Source: JAKFEW01 sp036675505
GTDB lineage: Bacteria; Cyanobacteriota; Sericytochromatia; S15B-MN24; JAQBPE01
NCBI GenBank assembly: GCA_036675505.1
Contig: JAKFEW010000135.1
Coordinates: forward strand, 33,252-97,251
Direction of reading: 5' to 3'
Length of the DNA: 64,000 bases
A program made the translations under genes and the position numbers. The notes under the pieces are model-generated. The model searched no databases and was not told the origin of the DNA. It saw nothing but the letters and a program-made list of their open reading frames with translations. Positions 33,095 through 41,793 of the stretch are shown here, piece by piece; the first letter of the stretch is position 1; the number at the start of each line of letters is the position of its first letter.

Positions 33095-33564
33095 CAGCGG
33101 GGCTCCTGCGTGCGCTGGCCGTTGAGGCGCGCGATCACCTGGGGGGCGGTGGCGGGGTGCCAGGCGCCGGTACCGTCTTGCACCGCGATGACGAGCTCGG
33201 TCTTCTTCATGTGGGCCGGCACGCCGTCGTTCGCGATCAGCGCGGCTTTGAACTTCCCGCGCGGGATCAGCCGCGTCGAGCCGACGCTGAGCGGTGGCGT
33301 GGTCAAAAAGCCGTCAACCGCGACGCGGCCGAACTCGTCGACCTCGAGCTGCTTGCCGGTCTCGAGCCGCACGGACGGGAAATCGCCGGCGATGACGCGG
33401 GCCTCATGGGCCTTCACGGCCTCGGCCGAGTAGACGAGCCACCAGCCGGTCGAGCCGAGCAGCACCAGGGCGCCGGCCACGATCCAGGCGCGGGCCCGCC
33501 GGCGACCGGCGGCGTCCGCCGGCGCGACGGCGGGAAGGGTGTCGGGGCGAAGCATCGTCGACAT
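33094..33564 (-). CDS. Single-pass membrane protein of unknown function, upstream of the M3 peptidase
   Basis: 156 aa. A basic N-terminus (GRRRARAW) precedes one membrane helix (IVAGALVLLGSTGWWLVYSA), so ~115 residues face the outside. The external part is beta-rich ('RVIAGDFPSVRLETGKQLEVD', 'FLTTPPLSVGSTRLIPRGKFKAALIAND', 'MKKTELVIAVQDGTG') without known motifs. It is coupled to the peptidase by a TGATG overlap, which suggests a joint role. Promoter GGG-TAGAAT lies 48 nt upstream. Confidence 0.75.
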   Translation of the reverse strand: MSTMLRPDTLPAVAPADAAGRRRARAWIVAGALVLLGSTGWWLVYSAEAVKAHEARVIAGDFPSVRLETGKQLEVDEFGRVAVDGFLTTPPLSVGSTRLIPRGKFKAALIANDGVPAHMKKTELVIAVQDGTGAWHPATAPQVIARLNGQRTQEPR

Positions 33565-33612
33565 GGCGGTAGGCTCGGTCGGTGGGCGGGATTCCGGGTA
33601 CAGGCAACCGCT

Positions 33613-33618
33613 ATTCTA
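33613..33618 (-). promoter_or_regulatory. -10 element (GGG-TAGAAT) for the 33564 gene and M3 peptidase
   Basis: TAGAAT preceded by GGG on the minus strand; it diverges from the plus-strand -10 at 33648-33653. Confidence 0.55.
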
Positions 33619-33647
33619 CCCGACAGCGCGGCTGGCCGCCACCGTGG

Positions 33648-33653
33648 TATATT
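33648..33653 (+). promoter_or_regulatory. -10 element (TGG-TATATT) for the E1 operon
   Basis: TATATT preceded by TGG, 32 nt upstream of the ATG at 33686. Confidence 0.6.
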
Positions 33654-33685
33654 GTGTGGCGCCACTAGATTGAGGTGTGTTCACG

Positions 33686-34732
33686 ATGACGACGCGTTCC
33701 GAGCCGACGAAGCAGTCGGCCCCCCACCAGGCTCCCACGCTCACGCCCGAGCTCAAGCAGCAGATCCACGCGCTGATGGTCACGAGCCGCGTGATCGACG
33801 AAGTCACGATCGGCATGAATCGGTCCGGCCAAGGCTTCTTCTGGATCGGTGGTCCCGGCGAGGAAGCCTTTGGCGTGAGCCTGGGCCTGCAGGTCAAGAA
33901 GGGCGAAGGCCCGAATTTCGATTACCTGCACCTCCACTACCGCTCGAATCCGATCCTGGTCGCCATGGGCGCGCAGCCGATCGACACGCTGCGCCAGATG
34001 CGCTCGACCCAGACGGATCCCTACTCGGGCGGCCGCAACTTCGTGAACCACTACGCGATCAAGGCCTGGAACGTCACGCCCGTCACGCCCACGATCGAGA
34101 CGCAGTACGTGATGGCGCCCGGCACCGCCTGGGTCCAGAAGCGCCATGGCGGCGACGGCCTCACGATCGTCAACGGCGGCGACGCGGGCTCGGCCGAGGG
34201 CGACTTCACGTCCTGCCTGAACTGGTCGACCCGCCCCGGCTTCGAGCTGCCGCTCCTGATCATCCTCAACCACAACGGTTACGGCATCTCTACGCCGTCC
34301 GGCCAGGTGCAGAGCTCGCAGAACCTCGCCCAACGTGCAGAGCCCTATGGCATCCGCACGCGCATCGTTGACGGCACCGACGTGCTCGCGAGCTGGGAGG
34401 CGATCGCCGAGGCGATGCACTACATCCGCACCGAGCGCCGGCCCTTTTTCATCCAGGCCAACGTGAGCCGCCTCCACGGCCACTCGTCGGCCTCCGGCGC
34501 CAACCGCGCGCCCGACGAACAGGACCCGATCGAACGCTTCGAGGCGCACCTCATCGAGCAGGGCCTGATGACCCGCGCCGCGTGCGACGAGGTGTGGGAG
34601 CGCGCGCGCGCCAAAATGCGCGACGAGCTCAAGCAGGTGCTCACCGAGCCGCTCGCCGCCGACCGCGACCGCTTCATCTTCAAGACGGACGACGCCCCCG
34701 AGTTCGTCGCCCCCGATCAGCCCCGGAGGTAA
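33686..34732 (+). CDS. 2-oxo acid dehydrogenase E1 component, alpha subunit
   Basis: 348 aa from ATG 33686 (GAGG upstream). It belongs to the thiamine-diphosphate E1 alpha family: 'FFWIGGPGEEAFGVSLGL' near the N-terminus, the ThDP/Mg motif GGDAGSAEGDF...N (usually GDGxxxEGDF), followed by 'LLIILNHNGYGIST', and phospho-loop-like 'RLHGHSSASG'. 'GxGEEA...' and the length fit branched-chain 2-oxo acid or pyruvate dehydrogenase E1 alpha. It pairs with the beta subunit 4 nt downstream. The extra Ala in GDAG is a small departure from the motif. No E2 or E3 gene is in the window. Confidence 0.9.
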   Translation: MTTRSEPTKQSAPHQAPTLTPELKQQIHALMVTSRVIDEVTIGMNRSGQGFFWIGGPGEEAFGVSLGLQVKKGEGPNFDYLHLHYRSNPILVAMGAQPIDTLRQMRSTQTDPYSGGRNFVNHYAIKAWNVTPVTPTIETQYVMAPGTAWVQKRHGGDGLTIVNGGDAGSAEGDFTSCLNWSTRPGFELPLLIILNHNGYGISTPSGQVQSSQNLAQRAEPYGIRTRIVDGTDVLASWEAIAEAMHYIRTERRPFFIQANVSRLHGHSSASGANRAPDEQDPIERFEAHLIEQGLMTRAACDEVWERARAKMRDELKQVLTEPLAADRDRFIFKTDDAPEFVAPDQPRR

Positions 34733-34736
34733 AACC

Positions 34737-35798
34737 ATGGCCACGATCGCCCAGGCCATCCGCCTGGCCTTGCACTACGGCGAGCAGCACCTCGGCGTCA
34801 CCGACATCTTCGGCGAGGACGTCGGCCCGCCGCTCGGCGGTGTCTTCACCGCCACCCAGGGCCTCGAGACCACCTGGAACTCGCCGCTCGACGAGCGCGG
34901 CATCATCGGCATGGCGATGGGCATCGCGATGGCCGGCGGCAAGCCGGTCGCCGAGATCCAGTTCGCCGACTACATCTTCAACACGATCGATCTGCTGAAG
35001 CTCGCGGGCAACTGCCACTGGTCGAGCTACGGCCAGTTCCACCTGCCGATGGTGGTGATGACCCCGGTCGGCGCCGGCATCCACGGCTCGATTTACCACT
35101 CGCACTCGTTCGAGAGCGTGGCGAGCCATATCCCCGGCTGGAAGATCGTGGCGCCGTCGAACGCGAAGGACGCGTACGGCCTCATGATCGCGGCACTCAA
35201 GGATCCGAACCCGGTGATGTACTTGAAGTCCAAGGCGCTCATGCGCGCGGTCGGCGAAGAGCTGATCCCGGGCGAGCCCGAGGACCGCCGCGAGCTCGAT
35301 CAGATGATCAACGCGCCGCTCGGCGATCGGTCGGCCTGGAAGCCGCGCTGGCCGGAAGGCCTCACGGACTACACCGTCGAGCTCGGCAAGGCCAAGGTCG
35401 TGCGTGAAGGCACGGACGTGACCGTGATTTCCTACAGCCGCATGCTGCCGCTCTGCGCCCAGATCGCGGACGAAGTGCGGGCCAGCGAAGGGGTCTCGGC
35501 CGAGGTGATCGACCTGCGCACGATTTACCCGATCGACATGGCCACGATCGAGGCCTCGCTCAAGAAGACCGGCCGCGTGCTGGTGGTGAACGAGGACACC
35601 GAGGTCACGAACTACGGCGAGCACATCATCCGCAAGCTGATCGATCACTGCTTCTACCACCTCGAGGCGCCGCCGACGCTGCTCGCGGGCGCGGACGTCC
35701 CGGGCATCGGCCTTTCGCCGCTGCTTGAAGACGCCAGCGTGCCGCAGCCCGGCGAAATCCGCGCGAAGATCGTCGAGCTGGCCCGCCACCAGGCGTGA
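34737..35798 (+). CDS. 2-oxo acid dehydrogenase E1 component, beta subunit
   Basis: 353 aa, GGAGGT six bases before ATG. E1 beta markers: 'VTDIFGEDVGPPLGGVF', 'TWNSPLDERGIIGMAMGIAMAG' (contains the catalytic Glu of the ThDP site), 'EIQFADYIF', 'HSQSFE'-like HSHSFESV, and the C-terminal transketolase domain 'TVISYSRMLPLCAQIADEV...EVIDLRTIYPIDMATI'. With the alpha subunit it forms the heterotetramer that decarboxylates a 2-oxo acid and transfers the acyl to lipoyl-E2. 'DLRTxxPxD' favours a branched-chain or pyruvate substrate; the exact one is not certain. Confidence 0.93.
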   Translation: MATIAQAIRLALHYGEQHLGVTDIFGEDVGPPLGGVFTATQGLETTWNSPLDERGIIGMAMGIAMAGGKPVAEIQFADYIFNTIDLLKLAGNCHWSSYGQFHLPMVVMTPVGAGIHGSIYHSHSFESVASHIPGWKIVAPSNAKDAYGLMIAALKDPNPVMYLKSKALMRAVGEELIPGEPEDRRELDQMINAPLGDRSAWKPRWPEGLTDYTVELGKAKVVREGTDVTVISYSRMLPLCAQIADEVRASEGVSAEVIDLRTIYPIDMATIEASLKKTGRVLVVNEDTEVTNYGEHIIRKLIDHCFYHLEAPPTLLAGADVPGIGLSPLLEDASVPQPGEIRAKIVELARHQA

Positions 35799-35844
35799 GC
35801 CAGGGTCGCAGCCCTTCCCCGTACCCTGAGCTCGGTCGGTCTGG

Positions 35845-35850
35845 TAAGAT
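35845..35850 (+). promoter_or_regulatory. -10 element (TGG-TAAGAT) for aconitase
   Basis: TAAGAT preceded by TGG, 72 nt before the aconitase ATG and after the E1 beta stop. Confidence 0.5.
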
Positions 35851-35922
35851 GGCGGGCGACGCGCGCGATCCCGGCGGTGTCCTACGCCGGCGACGCGCCG
35901 CCCCAAGCCAGGAGACATTCCG

Positions 35923-38214
35923 ATGCCCACCATCGAAGCCACACCCGCGACGCTCGCGCCCATCTACGAACGGATGGCGCAGACCCTCGAGGTCGTGCGC
36001 AAGCGCCTGAACCGGCCGCTGACACTCGCCGAAAAGATCCTCTTCGGCCACCTCGACAACCCCGAGAACCAGCTGATCGAGGCGGGCAAGGCCTACCTGA
36101 TGCTGCGTCCCGATCGCGTCATCATGCAGGACGCGACGGCCCAGATGGCCATCTTGCAGTTCATGCAGGCGGGCGTGTTCGAGACCGCGGTGCCCACCAC
36201 GGTCCATGCCGACCACCTGATCCAGGCCTACCAGGGCGCGAGTAAGGACACCGAGGTCGCGAGCGTGAGCAACAAGGAGGTCTACGACTTCCTGCGCTCC
36301 GCCGCCTCGAAGTATGGCATGGGCTTCTGGGGCCCCGGCTCGGGCATCATCCACCAGGTCGTGCTCGAGAACTACGCGACCCCCGGCACGCTGATGATCG
36401 GGTCCGACTCGCACACGCCCAACGCCGGCGGCCTCGGCATGATCGCGATCGGCGTCGGCGGCGCCGACACGGTCGACGTGATGGCGGGCTACGCCTGGGA
36501 GCTCCTGCAGCCCAAGCTGATCGGCGTGAAGCTGACCGGCAAGCTCAACGGCTGGGCCTCGCCGAAGGACGTGATCCTCTGGGTAGCGGGCCAGCTGACC
36601 GTCAAGGGCGGCACCAACGCCGTGGTCGAATACTTCGGCCCGGGCGCCGAGGCGATGTCCTGCACGGGCAAGGCGACGATCTGCAACATGGGCGCCGAGA
36701 TCGGCGCCACGTCGTCGGTCTTCCCCTACGACGAGCGTATGGCGGTCTACCTGCGCGCCACCGAGCGCGCGGACCTCGTGCCCGTGATCGAGCAGTACAA
36801 GCACCTGCTCGTGGCCGACGCCGAGGTGGTGGCCGAGCCCGAGAAGTACTTCCATCAGGTGCTCGAGCTCGACCTCTCGACCCTCGAGCCGCACATCGTC
36901 GGCCCGCACAGCCCGGACTACGCCCGCCCGATCTCCGAGCTGGCCGCGGCCGTCCGCGAGCACGGCTGGCCTTCCACGGTCTCCGCGGCGCTGATCGGCT
37001 CGTGCACGAACTCCAGCTACGAAGACATCCACCGCGCCGCGCAGGTCGCGCGCCAGGCGGCCGCCCACGGGGCCACCAGCACGGCCAAGCTCTCGATCTC
37101 GCCGGGCTCCGCCGCGGTCTTCGAGACCGCCAAGCGTGACGGCCTGAACGAGCCGCTCGAGCAGATCGGCGCCGTCGTGATGGCGAATGCCTGCGGCCCG
37201 TGCATCGGCCAGTGGAAGCGCGAAGACTTCAAGAAGGGCGAGAAGAACACGATCGTCTCGTCGTTCAACCGCAACTTCCCCGGCCGCAACGACGCCAACC
37301 CCGAGACCTTCGCCTTCGTGGCGAGCCCCGAAATCACGATCGCGATGGGGCTGGCTGGCACGCTCGAGTTCAACCCGCTCACCGACGAGGTCACCGGCGC
37401 CAACGGCGTGAAGTTCAAGCTGAACGCCCCCGAGCCCGCGCCCGAGGTGCCGGCCAACGGCTATGCAGGGCGCCGTTTCGGCTACGTTCCGCCGGCGGCC
37501 GACCCCTCGCAGGTGTCGGTCCAGGTGCCGGACGGCTCCGAGCGCCTGCAGATCCTCGAGCCGTTCACGAAGATGGTCGATCAGGAGTTCTCGGACATGC
37601 CCGTGCTGATCAAGACCAAGGGCAAGACCACGACCGACCACATCTCGCCGGCCGGCCCGTGGCTGCGCTTCCGCGGCCACCTCGACCGCATCTCCGACAA
37701 CATGCTGACCGGCGCGATCAACGCCTGGACCGGCGAGCGCGGCACCACGAACAACGTGTACTCGCAGGAGCGCAACTTGGACGTGCCCCAGGTCGCGCGC
37801 GACTACAAGGCCCGTGGCAAGCGCTGGGTGGTCGTCGGCGACGAGAACTACGGCGAAGGCTCGAGCCGCGAGCACGCGGCGATGAGCCCGCGTTACCTCG
37901 GTGCCGCGGCGGTCATCGTGCGCTCCTTCGCCCGCATCCACGAGACGAACCTCAAGAAGCAGGGGATCCTGCCGCTGACGTTCGCCGACCCGGCGGATTA
38001 CGAGAAGATCAAGGAAGGCGACACCATCGCCCTGGAATACCTCCAGGAGCTCGACCCGGTCCGATCGGTCAACGCGCTCGTGAAGCACCTCGACGGCTCG
38101 CAGGACGTCATTCCGCTGACGCACACGATGAACCTCGAGCAGATCGGCTGGTTTTACGCCGGCGGCGCGCTGAACCTCCTGCGCCAGAAGGCCGGCACGG
38201 CCGCCACGCCGTAG
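35923..38214 (+). CDS. acn: Aconitate hydratase, mitochondrial-type
   Basis: 763 aa, ATG with CAGGAGAC upstream. It interconverts citrate and isocitrate in the TCA cycle through a [4Fe-4S] cluster held by Cys361 (GSCTNSSYED), Cys424 and Cys427 (ACGPCIGQW). Other motifs: 'MIGSDSHTPNAGGLGMIAIGVGG', 'MGAEIGATSSVFPYD', 'GDENYGEGSSREHAAMSPR' (swivel domain Ser). The length and cysteine positions follow the mitochondrial aconitase branch rather than AcnA (~890) or AcnB. Placed after the E1 genes, it fits a central-carbon cluster. A 19-bp inverted repeat follows the stop. Confidence 0.98.
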   Translation: MPTIEATPATLAPIYERMAQTLEVVRKRLNRPLTLAEKILFGHLDNPENQLIEAGKAYLMLRPDRVIMQDATAQMAILQFMQAGVFETAVPTTVHADHLIQAYQGASKDTEVASVSNKEVYDFLRSAASKYGMGFWGPGSGIIHQVVLENYATPGTLMIGSDSHTPNAGGLGMIAIGVGGADTVDVMAGYAWELLQPKLIGVKLTGKLNGWASPKDVILWVAGQLTVKGGTNAVVEYFGPGAEAMSCTGKATICNMGAEIGATSSVFPYDERMAVYLRATERADLVPVIEQYKHLLVADAEVVAEPEKYFHQVLELDLSTLEPHIVGPHSPDYARPISELAAAVREHGWPSTVSAALIGSCTNSSYEDIHRAAQVARQAAAHGATSTAKLSISPGSAAVFETAKRDGLNEPLEQIGAVVMANACGPCIGQWKREDFKKGEKNTIVSSFNRNFPGRNDANPETFAFVASPEITIAMGLAGTLEFNPLTDEVTGANGVKFKLNAPEPAPEVPANGYAGRRFGYVPPAADPSQVSVQVPDGSERLQILEPFTKMVDQEFSDMPVLIKTKGKTTTDHISPAGPWLRFRGHLDRISDNMLTGAINAWTGERGTTNNVYSQERNLDVPQVARDYKARGKRWVVVGDENYGEGSSREHAAMSPRYLGAAAVIVRSFARIHETNLKKQGILPLTFADPADYEKIKEGDTIALEYLQELDPVRSVNALVKHLDGSQDVIPLTHTMNLEQIGWFYAGGALNLLRQKAGTAATP

Positions 38215-38226
38215 TCGGGAAGCCCG

Positions 38227-38275
38227 TAGGCGTCCCCCGGATCCGCGTCACAGACTCGGATCCGGGGGACGCCTA
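38227..38275. repeat. 19-bp perfect inverted repeat between aconitase and the Sel1-repeat gene
   Basis: Arms 38227-38245 and 38257-38275 are perfectly complementary around an 11-base loop; the arms contain GGATCC. There is no T-tract. The right arm touches the -10 hexamer of the next gene (TAGCAT, 38274-38279). It could act as a terminator for acn, a REP-like extragenic palindrome, or both. Confidence 0.85.
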
Positions 38276-38279
38276 GCAT
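38274..38279 (+). promoter_or_regulatory. -10-like element (TAGCAT), leaderless start for the Sel1-repeat gene
   Basis: TAGCAT with exactly six bases before the ATG at 38286. It overlaps the end of the inverted repeat. Confidence 0.45.
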
Positions 38280-38285
38280 GGACGG

Positions 38286-39314
38286 ATGATGACGCTGAAC
38301 TCGCTTCGATCGCTTCTCGCCCTGGCCATCCTGCTCGGGTCCGCCGCCCCGGCCCTCGCCGACCCGGCCTCCGACCCGATCCTCAAGGCCAGGTTCGCCG
38401 GCTTCCGTCAGGCGGCCGCTTCCGGCGACGTCGAGGCATTGGTCCATCTGGGCGTGATGCACGAGTACGGCATGGGCGTCGCGCGCAACGAGACGGAGGC
38501 GGCCCGCTGGTACCGCAAGGCCGCGGACCGCGGCGAGCTGCAGGCCCAGTTCCGGCTCGGCTACCTCTACGACCATGGCATCGGCCTCAAGGCCAACAAG
38601 CCATTGGCGCTGCGGTGGTACACGCTCGCGGCCGAGCGCGGTCTGCCGCAGGCGCAGTACTACGTGGGCCATATGTACGACGCGGGCGTCGGCGCGGCCG
38701 AGAACAACGGCAAGGCCGCCGCCTGGTACCTCAAGGCCGCCGAGGAGAACCACGCCGACGCCCAGGTCGCGCTCGGCCTGATGCTCGACGCCGGCGAGGG
38801 CGTGCGCGAGGACAACAAGCTCGCCGTGACCTGGTTCGAGCGTGCCGCGGAGCAGGAACACGCCGGCGGCGAGGTCTGCCTGGGCGTGATGTACTACCGC
38901 GGCGAGGGCGTGCCGCGCGACCTGGCGAGGGCCCAGAGCTGGTTCAAGAAGGCCGCCGCCCGCGGCGACGCGCAGGCGCTCTTCAACCTGGGCGTGATGT
39001 ACACGAATGGGGACGGCGTGGCGCCCAACCAGGCCGAAGCGCTGCACTACCTCGTGCGCTCGGCCGAGGAAGGTGGCCAGGACGCGCTCGCCCACCTCGG
39101 CGACATGTACGCCACCGGCCGCGGCACCGGCCGCGACCCGATCGCCGCCGCGGCGTGGTACCGTCTGGCGCTGGACGCGGGCCGCGCGGACGCAAGGAAC
39201 GGCTGGAACAAGCTGATGACGGGCCTGACGCCCGGTCAGCGCGAGGCGGTGAGGCACAAGGTCGAGGCCTTCGTGCGGCGGCGCGACGCGGTGAAAGCGG
39301 CGCTGGTGCCATAG
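38286..39314 (+). CDS. Exported Sel1-repeat protein
   Basis: 342 aa with signal peptide (LNSLRSLLALAILLGSAAP, cut after ALA). The rest is about seven Sel1-type repeats of 36 residues, e.g. 'ALVHLGVMHEYGMGVARNETEAARWYRKAA', 'AQVALGLMLDAGEGVRED', 'ALFNLGVMYTNGDGV'. Such solenoids bind proteins in the periplasm or outside and often set up signalling or envelope complexes. The ending 'RRRDAVKAALVP' is non-repeat. Start ATG 38286 seems leaderless (ATG 38289 also possible). Convergent with the acyltransferase gene. Confidence 0.92.
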   Translation: MMTLNSLRSLLALAILLGSAAPALADPASDPILKARFAGFRQAAASGDVEALVHLGVMHEYGMGVARNETEAARWYRKAADRGELQAQFRLGYLYDHGIGLKANKPLALRWYTLAAERGLPQAQYYVGHMYDAGVGAAENNGKAAAWYLKAAEENHADAQVALGLMLDAGEGVREDNKLAVTWFERAAEQEHAGGEVCLGVMYYRGEGVPRDLARAQSWFKKAAARGDAQALFNLGVMYTNGDGVAPNQAEALHYLVRSAEEGGQDALAHLGDMYATGRGTGRDPIAAAAWYRLALDAGRADARNGWNKLMTGLTPGQREAVRHKVEAFVRRRDAVKAALVP

Positions 39315-39338
39315 GATCCTGCTGCTCGCCGGTGGAGG

Positions 39339-39998
39339 TCAGGGGTGGTGGGTGCGAGCGAAGGCGGCGACGTCCGGGCTCATGAGCGCCGAAAGGTGCT
39401 CGCGCACCTTCGCCTCCGGCCAGTCCCACCACCGGATGGCCAATAGGCGCGCGATCGTCTCGTCGTCGAACCGGTACTTCACCACCTGCGCCGGGTTGCC
39501 CGCCACGACCGCGTACGGCGGCACGTCCTTCGTCACCACCGCGCGCGCGCCGATCACGGCGCCGTCGCCGATCGTCACGCCGGACAGGATCAAGGCGTCG
39601 AGCCCGATCCACACGTCGTTGCCGATCACCACGTCGCCGCGCGACCGTGGGTGGCCTTCGATGCCTGCGGCCTCCGGCCAGAATTCGCCGAACGGGTAGG
39701 TCGTCACCCAGTCCGAACGGTGCTCGCCGCCCAACGCGATCGTCACGCCGCGCGCAATGGAACAGTACCTGCCGATCGCCAAAGACGTCGTTTCGTCCCA
39801 GCTCAGCACGCGCGGCGAGCCGTAGGTGTGCGCCCCGATCGCGTAATGACGGTACGCCCGCTGCTGCCGCGTAAAGGCGAAGCCGAGCGGCAGACCTGCG
39901 CAGGCGAAGCGCTTGAGCACGCGCGCGAGGTGGCGCTTCAGGCGGAACGGGATCAGCGGGGCCTCCGGGCGCGGACGCGGGCAGAACGCTCGCTTCAT
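39339..39998 (-). CDS. Left-handed beta-helix acyltransferase (CatB/xenobiotic type)
   Basis: 219 aa from ATG 39998 (GGGAG six bases upstream). A GTG at 40034 would add 12 residues without support. Hexapeptide repeats are visible: '[20 protein letters not shown]', '[18 protein letters not shown]', '[20 protein letters not shown]', then the LbH terminal '[18 protein letters not shown]'. '[16 protein letters not shown]' carries the catalytic His of the CatB-like subfamily. It transfers an acetyl or other acyl group to a sugar or hydroxyl. Its place next to the glycan locus suggests sugar O- or N-acetylation. Confidence 0.9.
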   Translation of the reverse strand: MKRAFCPRPRPEAPLIPFRLKRHLARVLKRFACAGLPLGFAFTRQQRAYRHYAIGAHTYGSPRVLSWDETTSLAIGRYCSIARGVTIALGGEHRSDWVTTYPFGEFWPEAAGIEGHPRSRGDVVIGNDVWIGLDALILSGVTIGDGAVIGARAVVTKDVPPYAVVAGNPAQVVKYRFDDETIARLLAIRWWDWPEAKVREHLSALMSPDVAAFARTHHP

Positions 39999-40026
39999 AC
40001 CCGTCTCCCAGGCCCCCTTCCCGGGG

Positions 40027-40032
40027 TACAAC
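40027..40032 (+). promoter_or_regulatory. -10 element (GGGG-TACAAC) for the TylF-like gene
   Basis: TACAAC preceded by GGGG, with seven bases before ATG 40040, so the plus-arm operon of the glycan locus probably starts with a leaderless mRNA. Confidence 0.45.
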
Positions 40033-40039
40033 ACCCGTG

Positions 40040-40810
40040 ATGCCGCGACCGGCGCCCCGCCTCGTCCAGAACCTCCCCGGCCCCTTGGTCGACCTCCTCC
40101 GCCGGGTGAACAACCTGCGCGGCATCCGGCCGCGCGATCTCGCAGACGCCGCGAAGCTACGCGTGTATTGGGCGGTCGCGCCCTACACCCACGTGCGCTG
40201 GAAGCGCTTCGCGAATGTCTTCGACCTCGCCGCCGCGGCCGCGGCGCGGGATCTGCCGGGCTCGTTCGTGGAATGCGGGGTCTGGCGCGGCGGGTGCGCG
40301 GGCGTGCTGGCCGACCGGGCCCGCCAGGAAGGTCGCGGCCGCCTCACCTGGCTTTTCGACTCCTTCGCCGGGCTGCCCGCGCCGACGGCGGCGGACGGCG
40401 CCGAAGCGGCGCATTACGCGGGCGGGCGGGCGGACGGCGCGCTCTCGCCGATCGGCCGTTGCGTGGGGCCGCTCGCCGACGTGCGACGATTGCTCTTCGA
40501 CACGCTCGCCATCGACGAGGGCGCGGTGCGCATCGTGCCCGGTTGGTTCCAGGACACGCTGGCCGCCACGCGGGACCAGATCGGCCCGATCGCCGTGCTG
40601 CGGCTCGACGGCGACTGGTACGCGTCCACCAAGGTGTGCCTGGAAACGCTCTACGACCTCGTCGTGCCGGGAGGCTACGTGATCGTCGACGACTATGGCG
40701 ACTGGCCGGGCTGCCGCCGTGCCACCGATGAGTTCCTGGCGGCGCGTGGGCTCGATGTGCGGCTCGAGCGGATCGATCGCGGCGGGCGCTGGTTCGCCAA
40801 GCCCGCATGA
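40040..40810 (+). CDS. TylF/MycF-family O-methyltransferase
   Basis: About 256 aa from ATG 40040 (a GTG at 40037 is in frame but closer to the -10). The family motifs are clear: '[12 protein letters not shown]' (SAM site), '[12 protein letters not shown]', metal-binding '[18 protein letters not shown]' and '[18 protein letters not shown]'. TylF-type enzymes methylate sugar hydroxyls of macrolides and of surface glycans, using Mg2+. As the first gene of the arm it likely methylates a sugar in the glycan made here. The next gene starts 7 bases after its stop. Confidence 0.93.
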   Translation: MPRPAPRLVQNLPGPLVDLLRRVNNLRGIRPRDLADAAKLRVYWAVAPYTHVRWKRFANVFDLAAAAAARDLPGSFVECGVWRGGCAGVLADRARQEGRGRLTWLFDSFAGLPAPTAADGAEAAHYAGGRADGALSPIGRCVGPLADVRRLLFDTLAIDEGAVRIVPGWFQDTLAATRDQIGPIAVLRLDGDWYASTKVCLETLYDLVVPGGYVIVDDYGDWPGCRRATDEFLAARGLDVRLERIDRGGRWFAKPA

Positions 40811-40817
40811 GCCAGCC

Positions 40818-41735
40818 ATGAAGGCCTGGCGCTGGGCGATCGCGATCGCGTTGCTCGCGGCCCTGCTAATCCCGGCGGCCAGCCGGTGGGAGACCGTTCG
40901 CAGCCACGTGGCGGCCTTCGACTGGCGTTGGGGGCTCGTGGCGTTGGTCGGCGTCGCGCTGGTGAACGCGATTTCGTGCCTCTGCTGGCGGCGTTGGCTC
41001 GGCGGTATGGGCCGCGATCTCCCCTTCGCCCAGGCCTTCCGGATCATGTACCAGGCCAACCTCGCGAAGTACCTGCCCGGCGGGGCCTGGCACGTGGTCG
41101 GGCGAGCCGCCATGGGCGAAGCGGCCGGCATCCCGGCTGAGACGGTGCTCGCCTCGATGGCGCTGGACACGGCCTTCCACGTGGCGACCGCCGCAATCGT
41201 GGGAGTGCCCGTCGTGGTGCTGGCAGGCGGCGTGTTGCCCGGCCTGGACCCGCGCTGGCTGGTCGCCGGGGCGATCGGCGCGCTCGCCGCCCTGCATCCA
41301 CGACTCATCGCGGCGGGGCTCGCCGTCGCCATGCGGCTCACGGGGCGCGCGGAGGTAGCGGTGCCGCTCGGCTACCGGTTCATGGTGAGCCAGGCGCTGC
41401 TCTATGCCGCCAACTGGGCGTTGCTCGGCCTGGCCGTCGTGGCCTTCGGCCAGGCCTGGCTCCAGGTCCCGCTCGGTACGGCGCAGGTCGGCATGTTGGC
41501 AGGTGGCCTGCTGGTCGCCTGGGTGCTCGGCGCGATCGCGCTCGTCGCGCCGGCCGGCCTCGGCGTGCGCGAGGCGGGCTTCGCGCTGCTGCTCGCGCCC
41601 TTCTTCCCGCCCGGCTGGCCGGCGGTCTTCGCCGTCGCCACGCGCCTGCTGTTCATGGCGGTCGAGGCGCTGGCCTTCATCGTGGCCGCCCGAATCCCCC
41701 GAGAAACCGTCGCCGGCCCGCCGACCAGCATGTAG
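40818..41735 (+). CDS. UPF0104/lysylphosphatidylglycerol-synthase-type membrane protein (flippase-like)
   Basis: 305 aa from ATG 40818, with about seven or eight hydrophobic helices. Family hallmarks are 'YQANLAKYLPGGAWHVVGRA' in an early loop and 'LVAPAGLGVREAGFALLL' late. UPF0104/AglD-type proteins are associated with polyprenyl-linked sugar transfer or lipid flipping, and often sit in glycan operons. No Shine-Dalgarno; coupling to the tylF-like gene is likely. No tRNA-dependent aminoacyl-transferase domain is attached, so it is not a full MprF. Confidence 0.9.
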   Translation: MKAWRWAIAIALLAALLIPAASRWETVRSHVAAFDWRWGLVALVGVALVNAISCLCWRRWLGGMGRDLPFAQAFRIMYQANLAKYLPGGAWHVVGRAAMGEAAGIPAETVLASMALDTAFHVATAAIVGVPVVVLAGGVLPGLDPRWLVAGAIGALAALHPRLIAAGLAVAMRLTGRAEVAVPLGYRFMVSQALLYAANWALLGLAVVAFGQAWLQVPLGTAQVGMLAGGLLVAWVLGAIALVAPAGLGVREAGFALLLAPFFPPGWPAVFAVATRLLFMAVEALAFIVAARIPRETVAGPPTSM

Positions 41736-41757
41736 CGCGGGTTCGGCGGCAGGGGGG

Positions 41758-41763
41758 TATAAG
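41758..41763 (+). promoter_or_regulatory. -10 element (GGGG-TATAAG) for the radical SAM gene
   Basis: TATAAG preceded by a G run, 30 nt before the GTG at 41794. It could give the downstream half of the arm its own transcript. Confidence 0.5.
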
Positions 41764-41793
41764 GTGAGCGGGGCTTCCGGGAGGAGCCCAGAC

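Noticed and set aside
35626..38124. 832-codon ORF antisense to aconitase
   Set aside because: Low-complexity shadow; aconitase on the plus strand has every catalytic residue.
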